From contig NZ_BMUE01000002.1 in NCBI RefSeq assembly GCF_014650035.1, positions 682,001 through 746,000 of the forward strand: a stretch of 64,000 nucleotides of DNA, written 5' to 3'. Shown here piece by piece: positions 1 to 8,411 of the stretch. Source of the stretch: Streptomyces lucensis JCM 4490 (GTDB lineage: Bacteria > Actinomycetota > Actinomycetes > Streptomycetales > Streptomycetaceae). How positions within the stretch are numbered: position 1 is the stretch's first letter; each line of letters starts with the position of its first letter. The notes below the pieces were generated by a model that saw nothing but the letters and a program-made list of their open reading frames with translations, made no database searches and was not told the origin of the DNA. Both the position numbers and the translations under genes were made by a program.

Positions 1-165
1 ATGAAGGAGACGGACACGGAGAACCTCTTGCGTTGGGGACAGTGGATCGCCCGCACGGGGAGGGCCACGCGCCGTGGCCGCATGCGTCGGCGCCGTGGCC
101 CGTGTGGGCTCGTGGCGCCTGGCGACGTCGTCCAGAGAAGCAGGCCGGAAACACGTCCGCAATGA
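1..165 (+). CDS. possible C-terminal end of an upstream gene
   Basis: An open frame runs from the first base to a TGA at 163-165. The first 20 codons read like real protein (LLRWGQWIAR), then it becomes Arg-rich. The ATG at position 1 may be internal to a gene that starts outside the window. A 7-bp perfect stem (63-69 with 73-79) lies inside it, which could instead be a terminator for something further left. No family is recognised. The 217 bases after it, up to the end of the convergent S-component gene, show no gene. Confidence 0.25.
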   Translation: MKETDTENLLRWGQWIARTGRATRRGRMRRRRGPCGLVAPGDVVQRSRPETRPQ

Positions 166-382
166 CCCCTTTTACTAGTTGTGGCCGGATCGGCCGGGAC
201 CGGGCGCCCTGTGGCGTGGGTCTCGAACCCCAGGTCAGCGGGGGTGCCGGAAGGGGTATAACGGACAAATGGCACTACGGCCCGGCGTCGTAGGTGACGT
301 GGGTCATGTGGGGTGCTTCACCGTCCCGCTCACCCCTCGCGAGCGGCCCCTCACCCAGCGGCGCGGACGGCTGTGCGGCCCG

Positions 383-1222
383 TCACGCGCCGGGCCCCTC
401 GAAGGTGACCGGCGTCTCGAACGCGGCCCGCCTGGTGGCCCGGCGCAGCGCACGCAGCACCGCCGGGCCGAGAGCCAGGGTGAGGAGCGTCGTGCAGACG
501 GCCCGGCCCAGGTCCCAGCCGAGCGAGGTGGCCAGACAGTAGGCGACGAAGCGGGCCAGGTTCGCGGGGACCGGGGCGTGCGGGTCGAAGGAGATGTTCG
601 CGGCCGCCGCGCCGAGGAAGGGCCAGCCGGCCAAATTCATGAGCGTGCCGTAGGCGAAGGCCGCCAGGAAGCCGTACGCGGCGAGCAGCAGCAGCTCCCC
701 CCGGCCGCGCAGCCGGACCGGGCCGGGCAGCAGGCCGGCGCCCATGGTGAACCAGCCCATCGACAGCATCTGGAACGGCAGCCAGGGCCCGACCCCGCCC
801 GTCAGCAGGGCGGACGCGAACATGGTCACGGACCCCAGCGCGAAACCGAACCCGGGCCCGAGCACCCGTCCGCTGAGCACCATCAGGAAGAACATCGGCT
901 CGATCCCGGCCGTGCCCGCGCCGATCGGCCGCAGCGCCGCCCCGGTCGCGGCCAGCACGCCCAGCATGGCCACCGCCTTCGGCCCGAGGTCCGACTCGGA
1001 GATCGTCGCCGCCACGACCGCGACCAGCAGCACCAGCACGCCCGCGAAGAGCCAGGGCGCGTCCTGCGCGTGGGCGCTCAGCTGCGCGGTGGGCGGGGCG
1101 AGGAAGGGCCAGCAGAAGGCGGCCACGCCGACCGCGCTGGTCAGCACCAGCGCGGCCAGGGCACGTGGGCCGAGACGGACGGCCCGGACGCGGGCGGTGG
1201 CAGGCGTACCGGGGCCGGTCAT
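383..1222 (-). CDS. ECF transporter S component, probably cobalamin-specific
   Basis: Integral membrane substrate-capture subunit (279 aa) of an energy-coupling-factor vitamin importer. About six hydrophobic helices are visible, with small-residue-rich stretches such as SGRVLGPGFGFALG near residues 120-135, typical of S components. The ATG at 1222 overlaps the stop of the upstream ATPase gene (ATGA), so the two are translationally coupled. The substrate is inferred to be cobalamin because the operon lies behind a B12 riboswitch and the protein resembles the CbrT-type group. It ends the operon. Family is confident; substrate is inference. Confidence 0.85.
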   Translation of the reverse strand: MTGPGTPATARVRAVRLGPRALAALVLTSAVGVAAFCWPFLAPPTAQLSAHAQDAPWLFAGVLVLLVAVVAATISESDLGPKAVAMLGVLAATGAALRPIGAGTAGIEPMFFLMVLSGRVLGPGFGFALGSVTMFASALLTGGVGPWLPFQMLSMGWFTMGAGLLPGPVRLRGRGELLLLAAYGFLAAFAYGTLMNLAGWPFLGAAAANISFDPHAPVPANLARFVAYCLATSLGWDLGRAVCTTLLTLALGPAVLRALRRATRRAAFETPVTFEGPGA

Positions 1223-2142
1223 GCCAGCGCCTCCCGCACCTGGGCCACGGTCAGCCACTGCTGCGGGGCCAGGATCTTCGTCACCTGCGGTGCGAAGGAC
1301 GGGGAGGACACCACTGTCTCGGCCGTCGGGCCGTCGGCGATCACCTCGCCCTCCGCGAGCAGCACCACCCGGTGGGCGATCTCGGCGGCCAGCTCCACGT
1401 CGTGCGTGGCCAGCACGATCGCGTGCCCCTGCGCGGCCAGCGCGCTCAGGTGGGCCGCCAGGCGGGCCTTGGCCGCGTAGTCCAGGCCGCGGGTCGGCTC
1501 GTCCAGCAGGAGCAGCGGGGGGCGGGCGGTGAGCACGACGGCCAGGGCGAGCGCCAGGCACTGGCCCTCGGACAGGTCGCGGGGATGCGTGTCGTCCGCG
1601 ACGCCCGGCAGCAGTTCGGACACCAGCGCCCGGCAGGTGCCGGGCTCGGCGCCCGCGTCCCGGTCGGCCGCCGCGCACTCCGCGGCCACCGTGTCGGAAC
1701 AGAGCAGGTCGCGCGGGTCCTGCGGCACGAGACCGACGCGGCGTACGAGGTCGCGGGGCGTGGTGCGGTGCGGGGTGACTCCGCCCACGTGGACCGTGCC
1801 GGAAGTGGGCGGTACCAGCCCGACGAGGGAGGCGAGGAGAGTGGACTTGCCGGCGCCGTTGCGGCCCATGAGGGCGACGGTCTCGCCGGGCGCGACGGCG
1901 AGGTCGACGCGGTGCAGGGCGGTGACGCGGTCCCGGCGGACGGTGAGGGCGTGGACCTCGGCGACGTCCTGGTGCGGGGGGCGAGCGGCGGGGGCGGGTC
2001 CGGTGATGCGGCGGCGGAAGAGGGAACGGCGGGGGGCCGGGGGCGCGGGGGGGCCCGGTGGTGGCGCCGGCCGGGAGCGGGGTCGCCCGTCGCCCTCGCT
2101 CGCGGGCCGCCGCCGCGCCCACCCGTGCCGCCCCGGCGGCAC
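1219..2142 (-). CDS. ECF transporter ATPase, second ATPase half
   Basis: ABC ATPase of the ECF energy-coupling module. After about 60 Pro/Arg/Ala-rich residues come Walker A GRNGAGKST (about residue 93), a signature with one substitution (LSEGQ for LSGGQ) and Walker B LLLLDEP. The GTG at 2142 lies inside a 44-bp repeat and has no convincing ribosome binding site. The frame is closed upstream by a TGA at 2206-2208. The preceding ATPase frame has no stop of its own and runs on out of frame through this region. I infer that both halves were one double-ATPase gene, now separated by a frame change between about 2050 and 2140. If not, this half starts independently at 2142 or further in. Confidence 0.75.
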   Translation of the reverse strand: MPPGRHGWARRRPASEGDGRPRSRPAPPPGPPAPPAPRRSLFRRRITGPAPAARPPHQDVAEVHALTVRRDRVTALHRVDLAVAPGETVALMGRNGAGKSTLLASLVGLVPPTSGTVHVGGVTPHRTTPRDLVRRVGLVPQDPRDLLCSDTVAAECAAADRDAGAEPGTCRALVSELLPGVADDTHPRDLSEGQCLALALAVVLTARPPLLLLDEPTRGLDYAAKARLAAHLSALAAQGHAIVLATHDVELAAEIAHRVVLLAEGEVIADGPTAETVVSSPSFAPQVTKILAPQQWLTVAQVREALA

Positions 2143-3016
2143 GACTGCCCGCGGCCGGGGCGGCAGGGCTGTCCGCGGATGCGGCTGCGGATGCGGATGC
2201 GGCGGTCAGGCGGTCCCGTAGCGGGGCTGCCCGGCGACGGGCGTCTCTCACGGTGAGCGGCAGGGGGGACCAGCCGGCCAGGCGGCCCAGGTCCACCACC
2301 GGCGGGTACACCGGGGACACGGCCATCACCTCGGCCGGGGAACCGGTGACCGGCGCCTCGCCGGGGCCGGGCAGCAGGACCACCCGGTCCGCGTACTGGA
2401 CGACCCGCTCCAGCCGGTGCTCCGCCATCAGGACGGTCGTCCCCAGGTCGTGCACCAGCCGCTGGAGCACGGCCAGTACCTCCTCCGCCGCCGCCGGGTC
2501 CAGCGCCGAGGTCGGCTCGTCCAGCACGAGCACCCGGGGGTGCGGGGTGAGCACCGAGCCGATCGCCACCCGCTGGCGCTGGCCGCCGGACAGCGTGGCG
2601 ATCGGACGGTTCCGCAGCCCGGCCAGGCCCAGCAGGTCCAGGGTCTCCTCCACCCGGCGCCGCATCACCTCCGGGGCGAGCCCCAACGACTCCATGCCGT
2701 AGGCGAGTTCCTCCTCCACGGTGTCCGTCACGAAGTGCGCGAGCGGGTCCTGTCCCACCGTGCCGACCACGTCGGCCAGCTCCCGGGGCTTGTGCGTCCG
2801 GGTGTCCCGGCCGGCGACCGTGACCCGTCCGCTCAGCGTGCCGCCCGTGAAGTGCGGGACGAGTCCGCTGACCGCGCCGAGCACGGTCGACTTGCCGACC
2901 CCGGACGGGCCCACGAGGAGCACCAGTTCGCCCTCCGGCACCTCGAAGCCGACGCCCCGGAGTGTGGGTGCGGCCGCGCCGTCGTACGTCACGCCGACGT
3001 TCTCGAAGCGGATCAC
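2047..3016 (-). CDS. ECF transporter ATPase, first ATPase half (no in-frame end)
   Basis: Starts at GTG 3016 in a GTGA overlap with the T-component stop. Walker A GPSGVGKS is at residues 36-43, signature LSGGQRQR at 142-149 and Walker B VLVLDEPTS at 162-170, so this half has canonical motifs. After residue 250 it becomes an Ala/Pro linker that includes the peptide AGSRAAGAARVGAA from the 44-bp repeat. The frame then stays open but meaningless to the S-component gene, while the second ATPase domain continues in another frame. The end given is the G7 tract at 2047-2053, a likely point for an indel. Probably half of a fused EcfA1/A2 protein; real mutation versus sequence error cannot be decided here. 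Confidence 0.7.
2109..2152 (-). repeat. 44-bp dispersed repeat, copy 1 (in ATPase linker)
   Basis: Read on the minus strand, this differs at only 2 of 44 positions from 36265-36308. It contains a short inverted repeat (GTGCCG/CGGCAC). In both places it lies in an interdomain linker, in the same orientation and frame relative to the host gene. Confidence 0.75.
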
Positions 3017-4104
3017 GACGGCTCCTCGGTGGTGTGGTGCGGCTGGGGGACGACGAAGGCGGGCAGCAGGGCGAGCAGGACGGCGGCGGCGGGCCACAAC
3101 GGCAGCGTGGGCGCGACCAACGGCACCACTCCCGGGTGCAGCGCGTCCGGATCGCGGGCTGAGGCGAGCGCCAGGAGCGCGGCGACCGCCGTCCCCGAGC
3201 CCGCGACCAGCCAGGCCCGCGCACCCCACGGGTCGGGGCGGTACCGGGTACGGAGCAGCCGGCGGCCGCCCAGCCGGAGGCCCGCGAGCGCGGCGGCCAC
3301 GCCGGCGAGCAGCACCGGCAGCCCGTACGTGCCGCCCTCCGCGGTGAGCAGCCCGTACGTTCCGGCGCACACGCCGAGCAGGCCGCCGAGGGTGAGCGCG
3401 GCGGTCGTACGGCGGATGCGGGCGGGGACGTGCGCGGTACGGCCGTAGCCGCGGGACTCCATGGCGGCGGCGAGCGCGACCGAGCGTTCCAGCGCGCCTT
3501 CCAGGACCGGCAGCCCGACCTGGAGCAGGCCGCGCAGGCCCCGGTCGGGACGGCCGCGCAGCCGGCGGGCGGCACGCAGGCGCCGGACGTCGGCGATGAG
3601 GTGCGGCGCGAAGGTGAGGGCGACGACCACGGCCACGCCGGTCTCGTACAGCGCGCCGGGCAGGGACTTCAGCAGGCGGGACGGACTGGCCAGGGCGTTC
3701 GCGGCGCCGACGCAGATGAGCAGGGTGGCCAGCTTCAGGCCGTCGTAGGCGGCGAAGACGAGCGCCTCGGCGTTGACCCTGCCGCCCAGCCGGATGCCCT
3801 GCGCCCAGTGGGGGAGCGGGATCTCCGGGAGCGTGAACAGGGTGTGCGTGCCGGGGATGGGGGAGCCGAGGGCCACCGCGAAGAGGAGGCGGATGAGGAG
3901 GACGGCGAAGGCGAGTCTGGCGAAGGCGGCGTACGAGCGGGACCAGGGGGCGGGGGTGCGGTGCGTCGCCACGACGTAGGCGGAGGCGGCGATGAGGAGG
4001 GCGAGGAGGAGGGGGTTGGTGGTGCGGGTGGCCGCGGTCCCGAGGGAAAGGGCCCAGAGCCACCAGGCACCGGGGTGGAGCGAGGGCCGGGCACGGGTCC
4101 CCAC
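3013..4104 (-). CDS. ECF transporter T component (EcfT/CbiQ family)
   Basis: Transmembrane coupling subunit linking the ATPases to the S component. It has several hydrophobic helices, a cytoplasmic Arg-rich segment (RRLRAARRLRGRP) and MESRGYGR, matching the two EcfT coupling helices. From GTG 4104 it is 363 aa with a normal EcfT-like beginning. The frame is also open upstream through four 99-bp repeats to an ATG at 4491, which overlaps the end of the preceding gene. That longer start would add about 129 Cys-rich residues. The shorter start fits the family better; the longer one fits the tight operon spacing better. Confidence 0.85.
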   Translation of the reverse strand: MGTRARPSLHPGAWWLWALSLGTAATRTTNPLLLALLIAASAYVVATHRTPAPWSRSYAAFARLAFAVLLIRLLFAVALGSPIPGTHTLFTLPEIPLPHWAQGIRLGGRVNAEALVFAAYDGLKLATLLICVGAANALASPSRLLKSLPGALYETGVAVVVALTFAPHLIADVRRLRAARRLRGRPDRGLRGLLQVGLPVLEGALERSVALAAAMESRGYGRTAHVPARIRRTTAALTLGGLLGVCAGTYGLLTAEGGTYGLPVLLAGVAAALAGLRLGGRRLLRTRYRPDPWGARAWLVAGSGTAVAALLALASARDPDALHPGVVPLVAPTLPLWPAAAVLLALLPAFVVPQPHHTTEEPS

Positions 4105-4113
4105 GGCCGTCCG

Positions 4114-4467
4114 CTCCCCAGGGGCGCGGGGAACTGCGCGACCGGCCACGACGGCGCCGCAGTGGCACGCTTTGCCGCACTTGGGGCAGGCACGCGCCGA
4201 CGCAGGCTGCAACTCCCCAGGGGCGCGGGGAACTGCGCGGCCGGCCACGATGGCGCCGCAGTGGCACGCTTTGCCGCACTCAGGGCAGGCACGCGCCGAC
4301 GCAGACTCCAACTCCCCAGGGGCGCGGGGAACTGCGCGACCGGCCACGACGGCGCCGCAGTGGCACGCTTTGCCGCACTTGGGGCAGGCACGCGCCGACG
4401 CAGACTCCAACTCCCCAGGGGCGCGGGGAACTGCGCGACCGGCCACGATGGCGCCGCAGTCGCACGA
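4114..4467 (-). repeat. four tandem 99-bp repeats
   Basis: Units begin at 4114, 4213, 4312 and 4411, exactly 99 bp apart; the last is partial. Each carries the common Streptomyces intergenic motif CGCGGGGAACTGCGCG, which can form a hairpin. Because 99 is a multiple of three, the array keeps the frame of the following EcfT gene open. It encodes a 33-residue unit containing CPKCGKACHCGA. Confidence 0.9.
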
Positions 4468-4477
4468 CACCCCGCAC

Positions 4478-5167
4478 CTACACGGAGTCATCGCGTCGCC
4501 GTCGCGCCTGCCAGACCGCCGCTCCCGCCAGCACGGCCACCACCGCCGCGCCGATCGGCAGGCCCAGCGAAGGCCCGCTGTCCGAGCCGCCCTTGCCGTC
4601 CGCGTCGCCGTGCGTATCGTCCTGCGCGTCGCGTTCCTTCCCCGAGGTGCTCGACCCCGACCCCGTGGACACCTGCTCCCCGCAGCCCTTCCCCGGATAC
4701 CCGGCGATGGCGCACAGCAGGGCGTTGGTGTCGTAGCGCAGGGGCTTGGCGACGGCGGCGAGGGCGTCGGCCGTCGTCGCGTCGTCGGACACGCGGGCGC
4801 ACGCTGTGCGGCGGGCGGGCGGCGTCTCACCGGACGGGGCGTCCGAGGGCGTGCCGAAGTCGAGGACCAGCGCCACCCGCTTCGTACCCGGCTCGGCGGC
4901 CGTGTCCCCGCAGATGGCCGTGAAGTCCGCCGCGCCGCGCGGCCGGCTGGCGTCCGCGGAGTCCGCGCTCACCGCGAACCGGAAACCCTGCACCGCGCCG
5001 TCGTCCGGGCGGACCGTCGACGGGCCCTGGGTGGCGTACGTCCAGTGGCCGCCGGTGCGCTCCCAGAACGACCAGTAGCGGTAACCGGCGGCGTGCGCCC
5101 CGGTGGCCGGGAGCAGCAGGACGAGCGCGGCGAGCAGCAGGGCCACGGCACGGCGGACAGCGGTCAC
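4478..5167 (-). CDS. secreted, C-terminally anchored protein (SCO2322-like), possible cobalamin-binding partner
   Basis: 229 aa: an N-terminal signal peptide (about residues 1-27), an extracellular region, a Ser/Gly/Asp-rich spacer (about 160-195), one membrane helix near 200-220 and a basic tail. The front of the mature protein (YWSFWERTGGHW, then DGAVQGFRFAV) resembles the small beta domain of the DUF4430 type found in transcobalamin-like proteins; this is a by-eye resemblance. GTG 5167 overlaps the upstream stop in GTGA. Its place between an alpha-barrel protein and a B12-controlled importer suggests surface capture of cobalamin. Confidence 0.75.
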   Translation of the reverse strand: MTAVRRAVALLLAALVLLLPATGAHAAGYRYWSFWERTGGHWTYATQGPSTVRPDDGAVQGFRFAVSADSADASRPRGAADFTAICGDTAAEPGTKRVALVLDFGTPSDAPSGETPPARRTACARVSDDATTADALAAVAKPLRYDTNALLCAIAGYPGKGCGEQVSTGSGSSTSGKERDAQDDTHGDADGKGGSDSGPSLGLPIGAAVVAVLAGAAVWQARRRRDDSV

Positions 5168-6384
5168 GGCTGCCGCTTCCTGCGGCCGCTGAAGAGGAAA
5201 CCGATGCCGATGCCCGCGACGAGGCCGACACCGACGATCCACCACACACCGCTGCCGGAGTCGTCGTCGGACGCCTCGGCCTTCTCCTGCCCGGCGGCCT
5301 TCTCCGGCTGCGGGGCAGGGCCCTGGGCGTTGAGGGAGCGGACCAGATCGGTGCCGCCGAAGTCGGCGGGCCGCGCGCCGACCGCGTGCGCGGCGAAGAC
5401 CAGCTGGGCGTACGCGGCCGGGCCGCTCTGCGCCGCCCACTGGGTGGCGTTCTTCTCCAGCCAGGCGTACGCCTTCTTCGCCTGCGCGGTCCGGCCGTCC
5501 GCCGCGAGCGCGACGACCGTGTCCGCGGTGTTGCCGAAGTCGGGCTGGTCCTTGGCGCCGGGCAGGGTGGACTTGAGGTGGCCGGTCCCGGCCACGGCCG
5601 ACGCCAGGTACGCGCCGGCGTTGTCCGCCACCCGGGCCGGGGCCGGGTGCGCGGCCTTGGCGCAGGCGTCCTCGGCGGGCGCCTTGCCGGCCTCCGCCAC
5701 GAAGCCCTTGCCGAGCGCCCCCAGTACACCGGCCGCCGTCGCGTCCGCGTTGGCGAGCAGCTTGCCCTTCTTGTCCGGCTGGAAGGCGAGCGCGCCGCCG
5801 CCGTCCTGGCCGCAGGGTATGGACCAGGCGGGCAGGGCGTCGTAAGGGGACTTGCCCGACTTGCGGACGTCCGCCGGGTCCGTGCCGGCCGCGGCCAGCG
5901 CACCGATGACGACGGAGGTGGAGTTGGTGTCGCTGGGGCCGCCCGGGTAGTAGCCCCAGCCGCCGTCCTTGTTCTGCACGGACTTGAGCCAGCCGACCGC
6001 CTTGGCGACGGCGCCGCCGCGCCCGCCGACCGCCTTCAGGGCCTGCACGGCCGCGGCCGTGCTGTTGCTGTCCGGCTTGACCGCGCTGTCGCAGGCCTTG
6101 CCGGGAGCGGCGCGGAAGGCGGCGAACGCCCCGTTCGCGCACTGCTGCCCGGTGAGCCAGTCCACGGCCCCGGCGGCCGGCCGGTAGCCGAGGGTGCGCT
6201 GGGCGAGCAGCGCCAGCGACTGCCGCCAGACACCGTCGTAGGTCGGGTCCGCCTTGCCGTACAGGCCGGACGGGATCGACACCTTGGGGGAGGCGGAGGG
6301 CGACGGACCGGCCGCCGTGGCGGGCGCTGCGGCGGCCAGCACGCCTATGACGGCGAGAGCCGCGGCGCTGCGGCGTACGTTCAT
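5164..6384 (-). CDS. secreted prenyltransferase-fold (alpha/alpha barrel) surface protein
   Basis: First gene of the riboswitch operon, 406 aa. It has a signal peptide (to about residue 25) and repeats of the terpene cyclase/prenyltransferase beta type: VDWLTGQQCANGAF, VGWLKSVQNKDGGWGYY, AYAWLEKNATQW. A Ser/Asp-rich stretch is followed by a C-terminal membrane helix (VWWIVGVGLVAGIGIGFLF) and basic tail. No enzyme motif for isoprenoid chemistry is seen. The same fold forms the alpha domain of intrinsic factor/transcobalamin, so a cobalamin-binding role is likelier. The ATG at 6384 has AGGAGAGG about 12 nt upstream. Confidence 0.8.
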   Translation of the reverse strand: MNVRRSAAALAVIGVLAAAAPATAAGPSPSASPKVSIPSGLYGKADPTYDGVWRQSLALLAQRTLGYRPAAGAVDWLTGQQCANGAFAAFRAAPGKACDSAVKPDSNSTAAAVQALKAVGGRGGAVAKAVGWLKSVQNKDGGWGYYPGGPSDTNSTSVVIGALAAAGTDPADVRKSGKSPYDALPAWSIPCGQDGGGALAFQPDKKGKLLANADATAAGVLGALGKGFVAEAGKAPAEDACAKAAHPAPARVADNAGAYLASAVAGTGHLKSTLPGAKDQPDFGNTADTVVALAADGRTAQAKKAYAWLEKNATQWAAQSGPAAYAQLVFAAHAVGARPADFGGTDLVRSLNAQGPAPQPEKAAGQEKAEASDDDSGSGVWWIVGVGLVAGIGIGFLFSGRRKRQP

Positions 6385-6439
6385 GATCGGCGATGCCTCT
6401 CCTGCGGGGAGCCGGCTGCGCACGGGAGACACCCCGGGC

Positions 6440-6607
6440 GGCTCGGCCCCGTAAACCTCGACGGTGCCGTGCGCGGCGGGCCGCCGACGCACGCGAGCCG
6501 GTCAACGTCCCGTCCGGGGTGGTCCGGCTCACTGCCTCTCGGCGGTTCACGGTTGCGGGTCAGCGCCGGAATTGCACCGGCTTTCCCCCGTACGGGTGTG
6601 ATGACGA
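6440..6607 (-). promoter_or_regulatory. cobalamin riboswitch
   Basis: On the minus strand GCCGGTGCAATTCCGG is followed by CGCTGACCCGCAACCGT (about 6549-6582), the conserved B12 core. Downstream is GCCGAGAGGCAGTGAGCCGG (near 6524-6543), the second conserved block. The leader ends just before the ribosome binding site of the first gene, so ligand binding probably blocks translation and/or transcription of the whole ECF operon. Outer boundaries are approximate. Confidence 0.92.
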
Positions 6608-6614
6608 CGCCGCC

Positions 6615-6620
6615 ACTTTA
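6615..6620 (-). promoter_or_regulatory. -10 box for the riboswitch operon
   Basis: TAAAGT on the minus strand, placing the transcription start near 6607, directly before the riboswitch core. No clear -35 is seen. Confidence 0.4.
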
Positions 6621-6685
6621 CCGGCAGCCGCGCGCGGCCCGAGGGGTGGCTGTCGGCACACGCGACGGGTGACTAGGGTCACGCC

Positions 6686-7363
6686 ATGAACACGACGGGG
6701 AAACTGCTGGGTTCGGGCCGCTCGGCCGACGTGTACGAGATCGACGACGCGTGGGTGCTGCGCCGGGACCGCGAGGCCTGGGGGGACGCGGCCGCCGAGG
6801 GGGCCGTGATGGAGTACGTGCGGGGGCACGGGTATCCGGTGCCCCGGGTGCGGCCCACCGGCTCGCGCACCGACCTGGTACTGGAACGGCTGTCCGGGCC
6901 GACGCTGCTGGACGCGCTCACGGACGGCCGGGTCGGCGCCGCGGAGGGCGGTGCGCTCCTCGCCGGGCTGCTGCGCCGACTGCACGCCGTGCCCGGGCGG
7001 GACGCGGCCGACCCGGACGCGCGCGTGCTGCACCTCGATCTGCATCCGGACAACGTGATGCTGACCCCGGACGGCCCCCGGGTCATCGACTGGTCCAACG
7101 CCGAGGACGGCCGGCCGGGACTGGACTGGGGCATGTCGGCGGTCATCCTCGCCCAGGTCGCCGTCGGCGGCGAGGCGCTCGCCGAGCCGGCCGGCGCGCT
7201 GCTCGCGGCACTGCTCGCCGACCCCTCCGGGCTCACCGGGGACGGCCTGGCCGAAGCCCGCCGGCGCCGCGCGGCCAACCCGACGATGACGCGCCGCGAG
7301 GTGGAGCTGCTGGGAGCCGCCGAGGAACTGGTCCGGCGGACGGCCGCCGGTGCGGGCGGCTGA
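6686..7363 (+). CDS. aminoglycoside phosphotransferase (APH)/choline kinase-like protein
   Basis: 225 aa with a compact kinase fold: nucleotide loop LLGSGRSADVYE (8-19), catalytic loop HLDLHPDNVML (about 116-126) and metal-binding VIDWSNAEDG (about 133-142). Family members phosphorylate small molecules; the substrate here is unknown and resistance should not be assumed. TAGGGT at 6674-6679 ends 6 nt before the ATG and no ribosome binding site is seen, so the message is probably leaderless. It is divergent from the riboswitch operon. Confidence 0.85.
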   Translation: MNTTGKLLGSGRSADVYEIDDAWVLRRDREAWGDAAAEGAVMEYVRGHGYPVPRVRPTGSRTDLVLERLSGPTLLDALTDGRVGAAEGGALLAGLLRRLHAVPGRDAADPDARVLHLDLHPDNVMLTPDGPRVIDWSNAEDGRPGLDWGMSAVILAQVAVGGEALAEPAGALLAALLADPSGLTGDGLAEARRRRAANPTMTRREVELLGAAEELVRRTAAGAGG

Positions 7364-7614
7364 GGGGCCCACCGGCAGCCCCGGCGGGGGAGAGGGGGAA
7401 CACCCCGGATGCCGCTCCCCCATAGACGGCACCCGGGGCGGTCGGATCTTGCTCTCTGTGCCATGATCCTCACCCAACGCGTCGTCAACTGTCAACGATG
7501 GCTGCCGACTTGCGAAGGATCAGTTGTCACCCCCTGGTCGGGGGAACGGCCGACCCGGTAGCCTCGCGTCGATCCGAACACCGAACGGAACGACATGCCC
7601 AGGGGGGAAGCTCG

Positions 7615-8196
7615 GTGAGTGACGCGTACGCCTCGCTGGCCGATGTGCTGGGCCGGCTCGGCGAGTTGACCGGCTGCCCGGGCCGGCTGCCGGAGGCCCT
7701 CGACGTCGCCGACCTCTCCCACCGCACCGGCGTCCCCGTCCCCGTCGTCGTCGACCTGCTCGCCGGCGGCCGGGCCGCCGAGACCTGCCTCCCCCAACGC
7801 GTCCGCCAGCGACTGGACTTCATCCGGCAGACCAGGCGGCGGCCCGACGGGAAGCGGTACTCGCTGGGCGAACTGGCCGAGATCGCCGGAACCAGCCGGC
7901 AGTGGTTCAGCGAGTGGCGCAAGAGCGGACTGCCGAGTCTGGCCCACACCGACCGGCTGCGCCGGTTCTTCGGACTGCCCGCGGGCTTCTTCACCGCGGA
8001 CGAACCGGAAGCCCTGCACCAGGCCCTGCAGCCGGTGCTGCGGGGACTGGAGGCGGAGGCCGACCCGCTGCTGCGGCTGCGCGAGACCGGACTGGTCCGG
8101 CTCGCCGCCCGCGCCCCGCAGATGAACGCACGCCAGCTCGCCACCCTCGCCGATCTCGTCGAGCTGATCACCTCCTCGGAGCGGACCGGGAGCTGA
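7615..8196 (+). CDS. XRE-family transcriptional regulator
   Basis: 193 aa. The middle holds a helix-turn-helix (YSLGELAEIAGTSRQWFSEWR, about 83-103), with Arg-rich flanks and a C-terminal helical part (ARQLATLADLVELI). GTG 7615 follows AGGGGGGAAG at good spacing. It leads a plus-strand series with an ImmA-type metallopeptidase, two paralogous membrane proteins and a monooxygenase. In such pairs the peptidase often cleaves or controls the XRE repressor. Confidence 0.85.
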   Translation: MSDAYASLADVLGRLGELTGCPGRLPEALDVADLSHRTGVPVPVVVDLLAGGRAAETCLPQRVRQRLDFIRQTRRRPDGKRYSLGELAEIAGTSRQWFSEWRKSGLPSLAHTDRLRRFFGLPAGFFTADEPEALHQALQPVLRGLEAEADPLLRLRETGLVRLAARAPQMNARQLATLADLVELITSSERTGS

Positions 8197-8411
8197 CGGC
8201 ACGACACGTCATCCGGACATGCGGTGGACCGCACGGCATCCCCTTTCCGCCGTACATCCCTTTCCTCCCGCCCCGGCCCACGCAGAAGGTGGCCGAAGCC
8301 GCCAGGAGTTGGCATATTGGCGATCAGGCGCGACCGTCCGGTCGCACCGGACAGCGGCACGCCGACCTGATCGCCGCTCCCAGCCAGTGTCAGCCGAAGG
8401 TCCTCGGGGGA

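Noticed and set aside
220..245. T-arm-like sequence on the minus strand near the left edge
   Set aside because: No D-arm, anticodon arm or acceptor stem around it; probably chance.
383..4279. A single minus-strand frame running through ATPase 1, ATPase 2 and the S component
   Set aside because: Only ATPase 1 and the S component make sense in that frame; the part over ATPase 2 is non-coding by composition. Not a giant fusion protein.
4114..4467. CRISPR-like array
   Set aside because: Units are 99 bp with no unique spacers; these are tandem repeats.
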